NCBI GenBank assembly: GCA_003116975.1
Contig: BGKB01000129.1
Span: forward strand, 62,001 to 126,000
Direction of reading: 5' to 3'
Length of the DNA: 64,000 bases
Source: Aurantiochytrium sp. KH105
Lineage: Eukaryota; Sar; Bigyra; Thraustochytrida; Thraustochytriidae
In this document: piece after piece, positions 39,475 to 50,000 of the stretch
Layout: every line of letters begins with the position of its first letter
How positions within the stretch are numbered: the first letter of the stretch is position 1
The notes under the pieces: generated by a model
Seen by the model: the letters and a program-made list of their open reading frames with translations, nothing else
What the model was told of the DNA's origin: nothing
The model's database searches: none
Made by a program: the position numbers and the translations under genes

Positions 39475-40165
39475 ACGTTGAACCAACCAACCAAGCAATC
39501 AATCAACAGGGATCCTTGGCTTGGCCAGGCCAGAAGTGCGCCCGCGCTCCAGGACGAGGTCGAGCTCGAACTGCGACGTCGGACGCGAGGCCACGCGCCC
39601 GCTACCGGCAACGCAGCTGCGTCGAGACCGGCCAAATTTTTTTTTAAAAAAAAAAGCAAAGCAAGGGACGAAAAAGAAACTGTCGCCTGTTTGAGCGGGT
39701 GTCCATCCCGTCCATCCGGCTGGCGAGAGAGCTTCCATCCGTCCATCGGCCGCTCTCGTCCGTTCATTCTTCGTTCATTCCATCGTCCGCAGCACTTCTT
39801 CGATCCATCGATCGATCCGTCGATCTTCGTCTTCTGTCTCAATCCCGCCGTCTGCTGCTGCGCGCCTGATCACGTCCATTCATTCACCTGCGACTTCATC
39901 CACCAGTGCGCATCGTCAGGCGGTACGAAGAACCAACGAGGTCTACGTGCATCCCGGTCGAGCAACCGCGCCATCGGGCGAGGGAGCGAGCCGCAGCTCG
40001 CTCGCTCGACGCACCGGGCCTGCGCGGCCGACGCAGAACGGTAGACCTACGGAGGCGAGGCGAGGCGAAGCGAAGCGAAGCTTGGGTTGTCCTGCCTGTC
40101 GCGGCCGAGCACGCAGCCCGTGCGCCTGCGCAGACTCGACGGCGAAAATCAACCCGGCGAGGCAG

Positions 40166-40215
40166 ACCAGACCAGACCAGACCAGACCAGACCAGACCAG
40201 ACCAGACCAGACCAG
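40166..40215 (+). repeat. (ACCAG)10 tandem repeat
   Basis: Ten exact pentamers, followed by ATCAGACC. It is the reverse complement of the (GTCTG)n array at 29326-29360. Confidence 0.9.
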
Positions 40216-41154
40216 ATCAGACCTGGAGCAAAAGAATCAGATTGGAGCGAAGAGGAGAGGAGAGGAAAGGAGAGGAGAGGAGAGGGGGGAGAAGAAAAGA
40301 GCAGCGCCAGCGCGTCCGTCCATCGGCAGGGCAGAAGTTGCGGCGGCACGAAGACGAAGAACTTTTGCAGCCAGGTCCGTCCGGCTGGGACCTGAGAGTT
40401 TTTGTTTTTCTTTCTTTCTTCTCCTTTTTCTTTTTCTTTTCCTTTTTCTTTTCTTTTTCTTTTTCTTTTCCGGGACTGACGACCCGAAGTGGGTTGCGCT
40501 GCTGCGTGTTGTGCGCCCGCTGCAGCTGCCTGCACCACAGACCAGCTCGGTCCTGCTGCGGCTGCTGCTGCGGTCCCTGGTCTCTAGGCTCGAGTCTGCC
40601 GCTGCTGCTGCTGCTGCTGCAGCACTGGAACTGGGCAAACAGACGCGTCGCGCGTCGCAGGTTGGATCCGTTCACGACACAAGAGCAGCTGGGTGCCGGC
40701 TGCGGCACGCCAGCTTCTTGTCCCGCTTTTGCCGCGAGGTAAACTACTACTACGACGACAGTCATCCCTCTGTTGGTCTCGTCGGTCGATCGATCGATTG
40801 ATTGATCCTATCGATCGATTGATTGTCTGATTGATTGAATCATTGTGATCAAGCGATCGATCGATTGATCAGCCAGTCAACGCCGCATCGTTTCCATTTA
40901 TCCCCCTTTCTCAACAGCAAGCAAGCAAGTAGGCGAGTAAGCAGGCAGACAAGCAGAAGAAGGTGGCAAGGAACGAGGTCTGTCTTCCAGACCCCGAATC
41001 TCAAGGCAAATCGTGTCGACCCTCACTTGGCCGAGCCCTCGTCCTGCTGGCCGAGACTCGCGCCCGAGAGGGACACCCTCGACATCCTTGTCTGGCTGAC
41101 CCACACGCCGCGAGCGAGCGAGCGAGCGACGCAGGGCGACGGTCTCGACCTCAC

Positions 41155-41190
<36 letters not shown>
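41155..41190 (+). repeat. (CTCGTG)6 tandem repeat
   Basis: Six exact hexamers. Confidence 0.9.
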
Positions 41191-41195
<5 letters not shown>

Positions 41196-41594
41196 GCGAG
41201 AGCTCGTCGTCGCGGCGCGTCGCGTTGATTGCTCATCGCAGTCGCCGCTCCTGCCAAACAAAGTAAAGCAGAGGAAACCAAACCAAAGCAGGCCAGTCAG
41301 ACCTTGTGGGTCCGCTCGCGTCGCTCGCGTCCACCCACGCGGCGCCGTCTGTCTGTCTGTCAGCCTGCCCGCCCACCCGCCCGCCCGCCCCTCGCCTGCA
41401 GCCACAGCTGCGCGCGCGAGTGCCCGGTCTCCAGAGCCCCGCGCGGCCTCGCCTGCTGCTCGCGGCTAGCGTCTGCGAGAGCCCCGTGGCGGGAAAAGGG
41501 TTGCGCACACACCTCGGGCTCCACAGCTAGCTCTGGCGGCGCAAGCTGTGCCGGGGCTGTGCGGAGCGACCGCGAAGCTAGCGCCAAGCTAGCG

Positions 41595-41634
41595 CCAAGC
41601 TGCGCAGCTCGGGCTAGCTCCGGGCGCAGCTTGG
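41595..41634. repeat. Perfect 11-bp inverted repeat, 18-base loop
   Basis: CCAAGCTGCGC (41595-41605) and GCGCAGCTTGG (41624-41634) are exact reverse complements. The flanking GC-rich sequence has further AGCTAGC repeats. Confidence 0.65.
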
Positions 41635-41850
41635 GCTCGCGCCGGCGCGCGCTTCCAGCTCGCAGTCGCGCTGCGTTTCGGGCGCCGGCCTCGCGCGGGC
41701 AGGTGCAGGCGAACGAAAGCGGCAACTGCAGCGCGGCGAGCGCAAGTGCTGGCTGAGGGAAAGGAAAAGAAGAGGAGAGGACAGGACAGGAAAGGCTTCC
41801 CGGCGGCTTGCGGGCCAGGAGGTGGGTGCCGGCTGCTTCTCCCGGGTTTC

Positions 41851-41889
41851 TTGGCTTCTTTTCTTGGCTTCTTTTCTTGGCTTCTTTTC
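41851..41889 (+). repeat. Three exact copies of TTGGCTTCTTTTC
   Basis: A 13-base tandem unit repeated without mismatch; the copies are strongly pyrimidine-biased. Confidence 0.85.
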
Positions 41890-43460
41890 TTGGCCTGGCT
41901 GGCGGTCGCTCGTTCTCTGGAGCGCGCTGTAGAAGCTCGGGGAGCTATTGCTGGCTGGCTGGCTGGCTGGCTGGCTAGCTAGTTCGCGAGTTCGCGAGTT
42001 CGCGAGCGAGGCCGCGACGTGGAGGTCGCTGATTGATCGATCGATCGATCAACTGATTGAGGTCGACTGCGAGGCGGATTCGCGAGCGTGGATCGGCCGC
42101 CTGCGACGGTGGAACGAAGGCACGAAGGGAGGAAGCCACGAACGAACCAGCGGAGCGGGCAGTCGACAGGCTGGCTGGCTGTTCGATTCCGGAGGAGGGA
42201 ATTTGAGGCCAAGCAGGGGGGGGGGGCTTGGACGTGGCGCGCTGCTTTGTTCTGCTCTGATCTGATCTGTTCTGATCTCCTCTGATCTCCTCTGATCTGC
42301 GCTGCGCAGTCGTTCCTTACGTTGTACCCGCTACTGCCGCGGGTTTCACCGAGCAGCGAAAGCAAGCACGCAAAGAAACAACGTCAATAAAACAGGCGGC
42401 CGGCCAACCAACCGACCGACCGACCGACCGGCCGGGCGACACCACACAGCGATCGAAGTCGCTACGGCCTGCGGTTTGCTGGCGTATCGTATACCAGAGC
42501 TCTTTCGCCGGTGCAGTATTGCATTGCATTTCGTTGCGCCGTCGCGTCGCGCTGCGCTGCGTCGAATAAGCCGAGTGCAGGGGAGAGAGAAACCAGGCTT
42601 GGTCAAGTGAACGTACGAACCAAGGCTGGCTGAGGGTGGGCAGGTGCCTGTCGGTCTGTCTGTCTGCCTGTCTGTCTGTCTGAGCGCCTGAGAGAAACCT
42701 AAGACCCGCGCGGTGCGGACGTCTACGCTCGAGGCTCTTACTTTATCCGGCAGAGACCGCTGCTGCTGCTGTACCTCGCGCGACCCGTTTGCGTGCAGCG
42801 CGCGGAGCCTCGCGCGACCCGCTCCGTCCGACAGAGCGAAGGCAAGGCAAGGCAAGGCAAGGCACGGCAGAGCGTCGATCCACCAGTGAGTGGTTCATCC
42901 ATCCCTCATCGATCGATCGAGGAGAGAGCACGAGAGATCCATCCGCTCGCCATCGATCGATTCATCTCATCAATCGCTCGCTCGCCGTCCGGCTGAGTGA
43001 GCTGTCTGTCTACCTGTCCCTAGACCGTCTCGTCCCGCTCAAACCCGCACCGCCCGCGCGCGCAGCGCAGCGCGGCTGAGCTTGGAGGGAGTGAGTTCCC
43101 GGAGCCGGCCAGCGAGCGAGCGAGCGAGGGAGCGCAGTTGCGCTCGTGCAGAGCTCCATCGTTGGTTGATTCCCCGCTGGGCTCCAGCGCGCCTGGGTCG
43201 CGTCAGGTGTCTGGCTGGCAGGCAGGCCGGCGAGGCAAGGCAAGGTAAGGCAAGGCCAGGCGAGGCAAGGCAGGCGAGGCCGCCCGGGCCCCTCCTCCCT
43301 TCCTTCCCCCCTCCACCGCCGGGAAGCGCCTTCCGGGCCTCGCCTCGTTGGTTGCCTCCCTTCCTTCCTTCCTCCCCTCGCGCGCCTTGCGGAGCCTTTC
43401 GGCGGCGGCGTCATCGGCGTCATCGGCGTCATCGCGGCGAGGGAGAGAGAGCAGACGCAG

Positions 43461-43517
43461 GAAAGAAGGAAAGAAAGAAGGAAAGAAAGAAGGAAAGAAA
43501 GAAGGAAAGAAGGAAAG
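43461..43517 (+). repeat. (GAAAGAAG/GAAA)n purine tract
   Basis: An all-purine plus-strand tract of about 57 bases made of GAAAGAAAGAAG units, with triplex or H-DNA potential. Confidence 0.8.
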
Positions 43518-43817
43518 CTTCCAGCGAGCGCGCTGAGCAGCGCGCAGTGCGGGCGGGCGGCAGCGGCGGAGGCGGCGGCGAGCGCACGCCGCGGCGGGAA
43601 GCGGCACAGACAGCCGGAAGAGCGGGAGCAGCACAGCAGCAGAGCTCGCGCAGGCAGCGAGTGACGGACAGCGCCGAGACGCGGGAGGGGGAGAAGAGGC
43701 CCGGCTGAGGCGGAGGCGACGCGGCGGCGGCTTCCTGCAGGACGCGCAAGTTCGCGCAGCACCAGCCCTCGCGAGCTGCTGGAGCCGAGAGCGCCGACGC
43801 GCCGCAGGAAAGAAAGC

Positions 43818-43917
43818 GAGGCGACGCGCGAGGCGACGCGCGAGGCGACGCAGGGCGGGGCGGAGCGGAGCGGAGCGGAGCGGAGCGAAGCGAAGCGAAG
43901 CGAAGCGAAGCAAAGCG
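43818..43917 (+). repeat. GAGGCGACGCGC x3, GGAGC and GAAGC pentamer arrays
   Basis: Three related tandem arrays lie back to back: a 12-base unit, then GGAGC pentamers, then GAAGC pentamers. Confidence 0.75.
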
Positions 43918-44110
43918 TAACGCGGCTGAGAGCGAGCGAAGCGCCGAGCAAGCTTGGCGGGCGGGCGGGCCTTAAAAGGTTGCGGCTGCCGAGGCGGGAA
44001 AGAAGTGGAAGGAGGAGGATCCCGCAGAACCGCGCGGACCCAAGCAACCAAGCACACGCCAAGCCAAGCCAAGCCAAGCAGACTTATCTGGCCAGCGAGC
44101 TCGCACGCTC

Positions 44111-44155
<45 letters not shown>
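44111..44155 (+). repeat. (CAAG)11 tandem repeat in the Myb gene leader
   Basis: About eleven exact tetramers lie 143 bases before the Myb start. The open frame through it (SKQASKQ) is a repeat artefact. Confidence 0.85.
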
Positions 44156-44297
44156 GTGCAAAGACGCGGATCAAGACCGCCAACGGCAGCGACGCCGAAA
44201 ACCGCATTCTCGTCTCCGTCTCCGTCTCCGTCTGGCAGACAGGAAAGAGCGAGCGACAGGGCGAGCGCGTTACCGGCGCAGGGAGATTCTCTTACAC

Positions 44298-44657
44298 ATG
44301 ACTTTTGTCCGCGCAGCAGCGGTCCAGAGCGAGGAAGGCGAGGCCAGCAAGGGACGCCACCACCACCTCACCAGCGTGCAGCAAAACGTCAAAAAGAAAA
44401 TGAAGATGGCCGCCGACACCGACGACCCAGACGACGATGCACTGGGCCTCGCGAGGCGAATCATGCAATTGCGCGAGAAGGAGGACGCGCACGGGAACGG
44501 CGACGACACGAAAGACCATAGCGGACAGAATACTCGAGAGCCACAAGCAGCTGAGAACGATGAACAGGACATTGAGGACACCGGGTCACCGCCCGAAAGC
44601 AATGACGACGAAGAAGAAGAAGAAGAAGAAGAAGAAGAAGAGGGTGACGACGACGAC

Positions 44658-44689
<32 letters not shown>

Positions 44690-46655
44690 CGGAGAAAGAG
44701 ACGAGGACGCAAAGGGCGACCCGCTGAAAAGAAACACGTGGTCAACCGGCCAGAAAAAAGGCGCATGGTCCGCGGCAGAGGATGCCCATCTCGTGTCTGT
44801 TCTGAGCAAAATCAAGTTCAACGTCAAGGGAGGATCCAACTCGAGCTGGAGCCAAGTCGCTCGCCACGTCAAAGGTCGCTCCGCAAAACAGTGCCGCGAA
44901 CGCTGGTGCTATAACCTCGACCCTAGCATCAAAAAGTCAGAGTGGACTCGCGACGAAGACCGCACGCTCATGACAATGCATCGCGACCTTGGAAACCGAT
45001 GGGCCCAAATTGCCCAAGCACTGCCCGGACGCACCGAAAACTCCGTCAAAACACGCTACAAGTCTCTGCTGCGCGCAAAACGACGCGAGTGGACACCCGC
45101 CGAAGACCGCACCATTCTCAGCCTTCACAGCAGCTATGGCTGCCGCTGGGGACTCATTTCCAACTCTCTAAAAAATCGCACCAAAAATGCCGTCAAAACG
45201 CGATGCAGGGCACTGATGCGCGGCGAGGCGGACACTGTGCGTCTCAGCGACAAACTTGGCATCTCCCTCGGCAGCGACGACGAAGACGAGGAGGCCGATT
45301 CCGTCGATGGCCTCCCATCCCTCACCGATAAGACCAAGGTTGCTGCCGCCAATCAAAACGGGACCATCACACGCTCCTCGTCCACCGCAACATCCCCCTC
45401 CGTGGCGCTGCCAAAAACCATCTCTCTTCACAATCCTAACAACAAGAGTACCAGCGGCAACAAAGGCAAGGCACAAGCCAAAACATCCGACGTTCTCGAG
45501 CCTCCCAACAACAACAACAACAACAACAACACAAAAAAAAGCAACAACAACAAAACCAAGACGCATTCCCGTGCTCTCGCAAGAAAGGCCCCGGATACAA
45601 GTGCCGCAGAAAAAACGCACTCCGTAGGTTCCTTGTCTGACGAGACTGTCGACCTCGCTGCAGCCGTCGTCGCCGCAGCCGCGACGAAACCCGCAAAACG
45701 TTCACGCAAACCGAGTCTCAAGCGCGAGCGCCCGACCGTCTCTAATAATGACTCGCCTGTACACAGCCCAGCCCACGCACTGCCCCAAAATCAAGGACCT
45801 CCCCCGCATGCCACGGGTCTGCCCACGAAAATCCAAAAGACGTCCTCTTCAGTTTGTGACGATACCAAGGGTACCTCCGTTGATCCAAGCTGCATTGAGG
45901 CCGCGCAGATGCTCACTAATGCAAAGCGTCGTGCTTCAGTCAATTTGGAGATGAATCAACAATTCCTGCACCAACAGCACCTTCAACAACATCAGAACCA
46001 AAAGCAACAGCAGACTCCTTCGTTCGACCTGGCAAAACTTATTGGTCTCCACTCTGCTTCGATTGAGAACGAAGAAGGCATTGCCACAAAACAACAGCGC
46101 GTGTCTATCCAACAGCCTCAAAAACGAACCCAGGATACCATGCATGATGTAGCTGACGATGTCCGAAACATGCCCCCCGCCATTCCCCCCGACGCCTCGC
46201 AAGCGATTTTTGTGCAGCAAGTGGCAAGTCAATGCGCAGCGCAGCTTCAACTTTTGCAAAAACTTGACATGGCTACCTTTTGGTCCGTTGTACACACATC
46301 CTTGCCGTATCATCAGCGGCCACAACTGCACGAACGCCCAGATACGAGCCTTCAGCAACAGCAGGCGCAGAGTCCAGGATCCTATGCTCAGCAACTTCTC
46401 AGCCACGCGCAGCAGGGTCAGGAGCATAATCAGCAGCAACAGCAGCAACCATTTCTCAAACAGAACCTTCAGCACTTCCAGCTCCCATCTCCGTCACTTC
46501 AGCCCTTTGACTTTGCGTCACAACCCCGCCATCAAGTATCCACGCAGCCACAGCAACACCAGCAGCAGCAGCAACACCAGCAAACACCTCAAGGAGGGAA
46601 TAATTTGCTTCTCGCAGCCGCGCTTGGCTTGCAGCGCTTCTTGCCCCAAACCTGA
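44298..46655 (+). CDS. Three-repeat Myb (R1R2R3-like) DNA-binding protein
   Basis: A 785-residue nuclear protein. Acidic Glu and Asp homopolymers (about 103-131), encoded by GAA and GAT microsatellites, precede three SANT/Myb repeats. R1 (about 152-208) has KKGAWSAAEDAHLV and SSWSQVARHVKGRSAKQCRERW. R2 (about 214-260) has WTRDEDRTLMTM and NRWAQIAQALPGRTENSVKTRY. R3 (about 264-312) has WTPAEDRTILSL and CRWGLISNSLKNRTKNAVKTR. The tryptophan spacing fits the c-Myb type, with an insertion in R1 (FNVKGGSNSS). The rest is Ser/Asn- and Gln-rich, as in activators. R2 and R3 should bind a Myb AAC core, which is family knowledge. The ATG at 44298 is chosen over 43980 because the added residues are repeat-encoded; 44400 is an alternative. 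Confidence 0.88.
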
Positions 46656-47042
46656 CCATCCTCATTACTATAATCTTCAGAATCCGCCACTTTTTTTGAT
46701 AAAACACCATTTTCTCACTTTTGACTTGGCTTTTTTTGCGTGTGCAAGTGCGACCATTTTCCTCATGGCGAGTGAGAACGGGTCGTGAACAAAAATCATT
46801 ACCTTGAGTTGTGAATAGAAAAGGGATGAAATGTACTCAACGATCCAGCCACGGCACGAGTGACCTACTGCTGCAGCGGCCAGGGCCGCGGAACAGGCTA
46901 CGCAATCAAGGAAGGTATATATAGCAAAACGCAAATGCAGAAGACGTTGCTTTACTACCTACAAAGAATATCAGACCAGCTCGAAAAGATGCGAACAAGG
47001 CTCTTTGGTTTTCACTCAGTCAGTCAGGAGATGGAGGTTGTT
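46656..47042. other. Convergent 3' ends of the Myb and ankyrin-kinase-RBR genes
   Basis: An AT-richer gap of 387 bases between two stops. It should contain both polyadenylation regions. No gene is seen. Confidence 0.55.
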
Positions 47043-50000
47043 TTAGAAGCGAAAGTTGTCGCCAACAATATCCGGCGTTAAGAGAGGACGCAATCTATTC
47101 TGCACGCTGGCACGTATGCCTGCGTCTTCAATGCGCATTGCCATGTAGTCGCGAAGACGCTGCGCTCGAAGACGTGCCCATGCCTGTTGCACGACAGCGA
47201 AATCGCTAAAGAATGGGTCCATTCCGCCAGCAGGCTTTGATGCGCACCTCGCAACGTGCCGATGACAAGCATTTGAGTCATCGCCTGTGTCCTGCAGACA
47301 CCACGCGCAGAAATGACACGGGCAAGCGCCACATTTGAGAGCACAGCAGTCATCAAAGTCAGCAAAGACCACGGAGCAACGAGGGCATGAGACATTCAAG
47401 ACCTCGTTCTGAATGGCGCGAATGTGATTCTGCGTCGTCGGGTCCAGCCCATGCTCACGAAGCGCTGCATCAAGCTGAAGCTGAAACTGACGCTCTTGTT
47501 CTACGGCAGCGTCTCGCTTAACATGATTGCACACTATGTCGAGCAAAGCTGCAAAATCCTTGTCTGGAACCACGGATGCAATGGTGCGTCCAGAGACGAG
47601 GATCTCACAGTCTGGAGTGACACAGCACATGCTTCCATCTCGTCGTACTTCAACGTGCGCATTTGGCTGCGTAGCCGCACGTACCGACCTGCCTAGACAC
47701 TCTTTGCACATGAAGTGGCCATCAGCGCAAGAGACGCCCTCGCTGACGGGATAGATGTCAAGGCAAATGGCGCACGAGGCCTGCTTTACGGGCTCAACCT
47801 GAAAGGCCTTGTGACGCAAAGACTGAAGCGCAGTGGGCCGTCGGGTTGGATCTGCAGATTGCAGGGACGAAACAAGCGACTGCAAAGCTTCAGATACCTC
47901 TGTGTTCTCGAAGAGGTCCGCGAGAACCATACCCGCGGAGAAGAGATCCACCGCAGACTCTACCCTGGCGATGTTTCTATTGCGAAGCTCAGGGGCCATG
48001 TATCTGTAAGTGGCCTGCATAGGCTGCGTCATGGTCACATTGTGCATTTGAACACCATCAAAGTCGCCAAGCACAGGCGACAGGCCTGGAGCGAGAAACA
48101 CATTCTCTGGCTTGACGTCACAGTGCACTAAGCCTTGCGAGTGCAAGTCGTGCAGACCAGACAAAAGACCGATGGCAATGCGTCTGCACGTCGCCAGATC
48201 TGCATGCGGGTTGTTGCGTATCCAGGTGGCAAGATCGCCGCCCGAATAGAACGGCATCAGAGTGCATCCCTGATGCGCATCTTGCATGAACACGCCTTGG
48301 ATGCGCACAATGTAGGCTGATTTGATCTGAGCAAGCGCTGCGACCTGGCGATAGAAACGACTACTCCATTGGTCATTGGCAAGATGAAAAGATTTGAGCA
48401 CAAAGTCTCGACCGTTGAGATCGCGCACTTTGAGCACGGACTTGCCGGGCTTGGACGCAAGCTCTGCGAGGGTCTCAAAGTCACTGCGCTTTGCATTCGT
48501 CAGCCAAAGACCCAGCGTGAACAGCTCGCGAGGCACACTAGCCTTTACGCCCAAGCTCTTCATCCACTTGTCATCTCGTAGCAGCTCTGGATAGTGCTCT
48601 TCTGCGTGCCTCAGCACCCGCGCGCGCTCTTTACGAAGCTTGCTGTCAAGCTTGTAAAGACTCCCGAGCTGAGCAAGCTCTTCCTTGAGACCGGGGATCC
48701 GAGCTCGTGCTTTTGCATCTCCGTTATTGGCATCTTCGCGAGTGCGTTCGAGATGGAGCTCAAGGTCTTCTCGTCTCCGCTTACTCTGCGAAATGTTCTG
48801 AATCATTTCTGCCATACGCGATGTGTCTGGCGGCGCGAGCCCGGGAACGTGCTTGGAAAGAGAACTTGTCAGGTCCTTAACGGTCGTCTGCAAGCGCGAG
48901 ACATCGTCTTTCACCGTGCAGCAAGTGTAGAATGATATGGCGCTGCCCAACGCGCGTCGTATCTCCTTCAACGGGGCGTCTGCCATGAGATCAACGTCCG
49001 TCAAGGCCCTGAGCTCTGCTTCAAACGCTAGTTGTACGTTTTGGAGCTGCACCGCGAAATTCCATGACCTGTCAGGATGCCTCAACGTCGTGAAGAGCCT
49101 GCTGCAGGACATAAAGCTTCCAACAATTGGAGCAGCGACGGCGTAGGGCGGACGTCTCATTTTGTTACTTTGCATCATTATCATTATCATCACTAGTAAC
49201 AATAACAACAACGACAATGACAACAACCAGAAGTCGCCAACCACTACCAATACCATCAACACCATCACAACGATCACTTGCAGCACCGACTGAATATCAA
49301 AGCGTCCTAGGCTCTCGTCCAAAGCGGTGATAGCTGCTTCGGTTTGCTGACGCACAGCGCTCATGTCCTGCCGAGCCTCCCAGGCCTTCACAGCGTCTAC
49401 CGCGGCTCGTGTTGCTTCCTGCACTTGTGCAAAGGACAATGGTCTGACAAAATAGTCAACGTCCACAGATTTTTGCAGGATCTCCCGCCACAGATTCTTG
49501 CAGGAGTCCAACACAGCGGAGTTTTTTCGAAGCTGTCCTTCAATATCCCCTGACAAAGCATCCCGAATACCCTCGACAAGGTCGCGGCGGATCTTATCCC
49601 GCTCATGTACTCTTTCCGAATTCGCCTTGACAGCCTCCTGGAGCGCAATGAGCTCTTTCTCTTTTTCGCGAAGAATGGTTTGCTGCCTGTCGAAACTTGC
49701 AAGAGATGCGACCGGATCTTTGCGCAAGAGCTGCACGGCAAGGATCTCGGCCAGCCTCGGATGAAGAATAGGCTTTCCTTCTTTGCGCTTTGTCCGCGCA
49801 AGGGTAACCTTTGCAGCTAGTACTTCGAGATTGGCTATTGGCTCAGGATGCGCAAATGCCTCAAACAACTCTCGGCGATCTGGCGCACTTGAAATGCCCA
49901 GTTGCTCAAGACGAGCAGGAGTGAGACGACGAGCTTCTTCCAGTGTTCGCACCCCCTGATCAAAAAGCTTGACGGCCATCACTCGCAGTGCGTTGCTGTG

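Larger units (their letters stand above)
38308..44297. other. Gene-poor, short-tandem-repeat-rich region (right part)
   Basis: About 6 kb without recognisable genes. Long frames here are repeat translations. The last several hundred bases should include the promoter and leader of the Myb gene. Arrays not listed separately: (CT)n 38740-38769, (GACA)n 39238-39262, (GGCT)n 41951-41976, TTCGCGAG x3 at about 41983-42008, (GACC)n 42410-42432, (TGTC)n 42655-42682 and TCTGATCTCC variants 42251-42300. Confidence 0.6.

Noticed and set aside
43980-44297. N-terminal extension of the Myb frame
   Set aside because: It is largely a translation of the (CAAG)n repeat and lies before a reasonable start codon.
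27806-44297. Telomere or subtelomere explanation for the repeat-rich block
   Set aside because: No TTAGGG-type repeat is present and ordinary single-copy genes lie on both sides.
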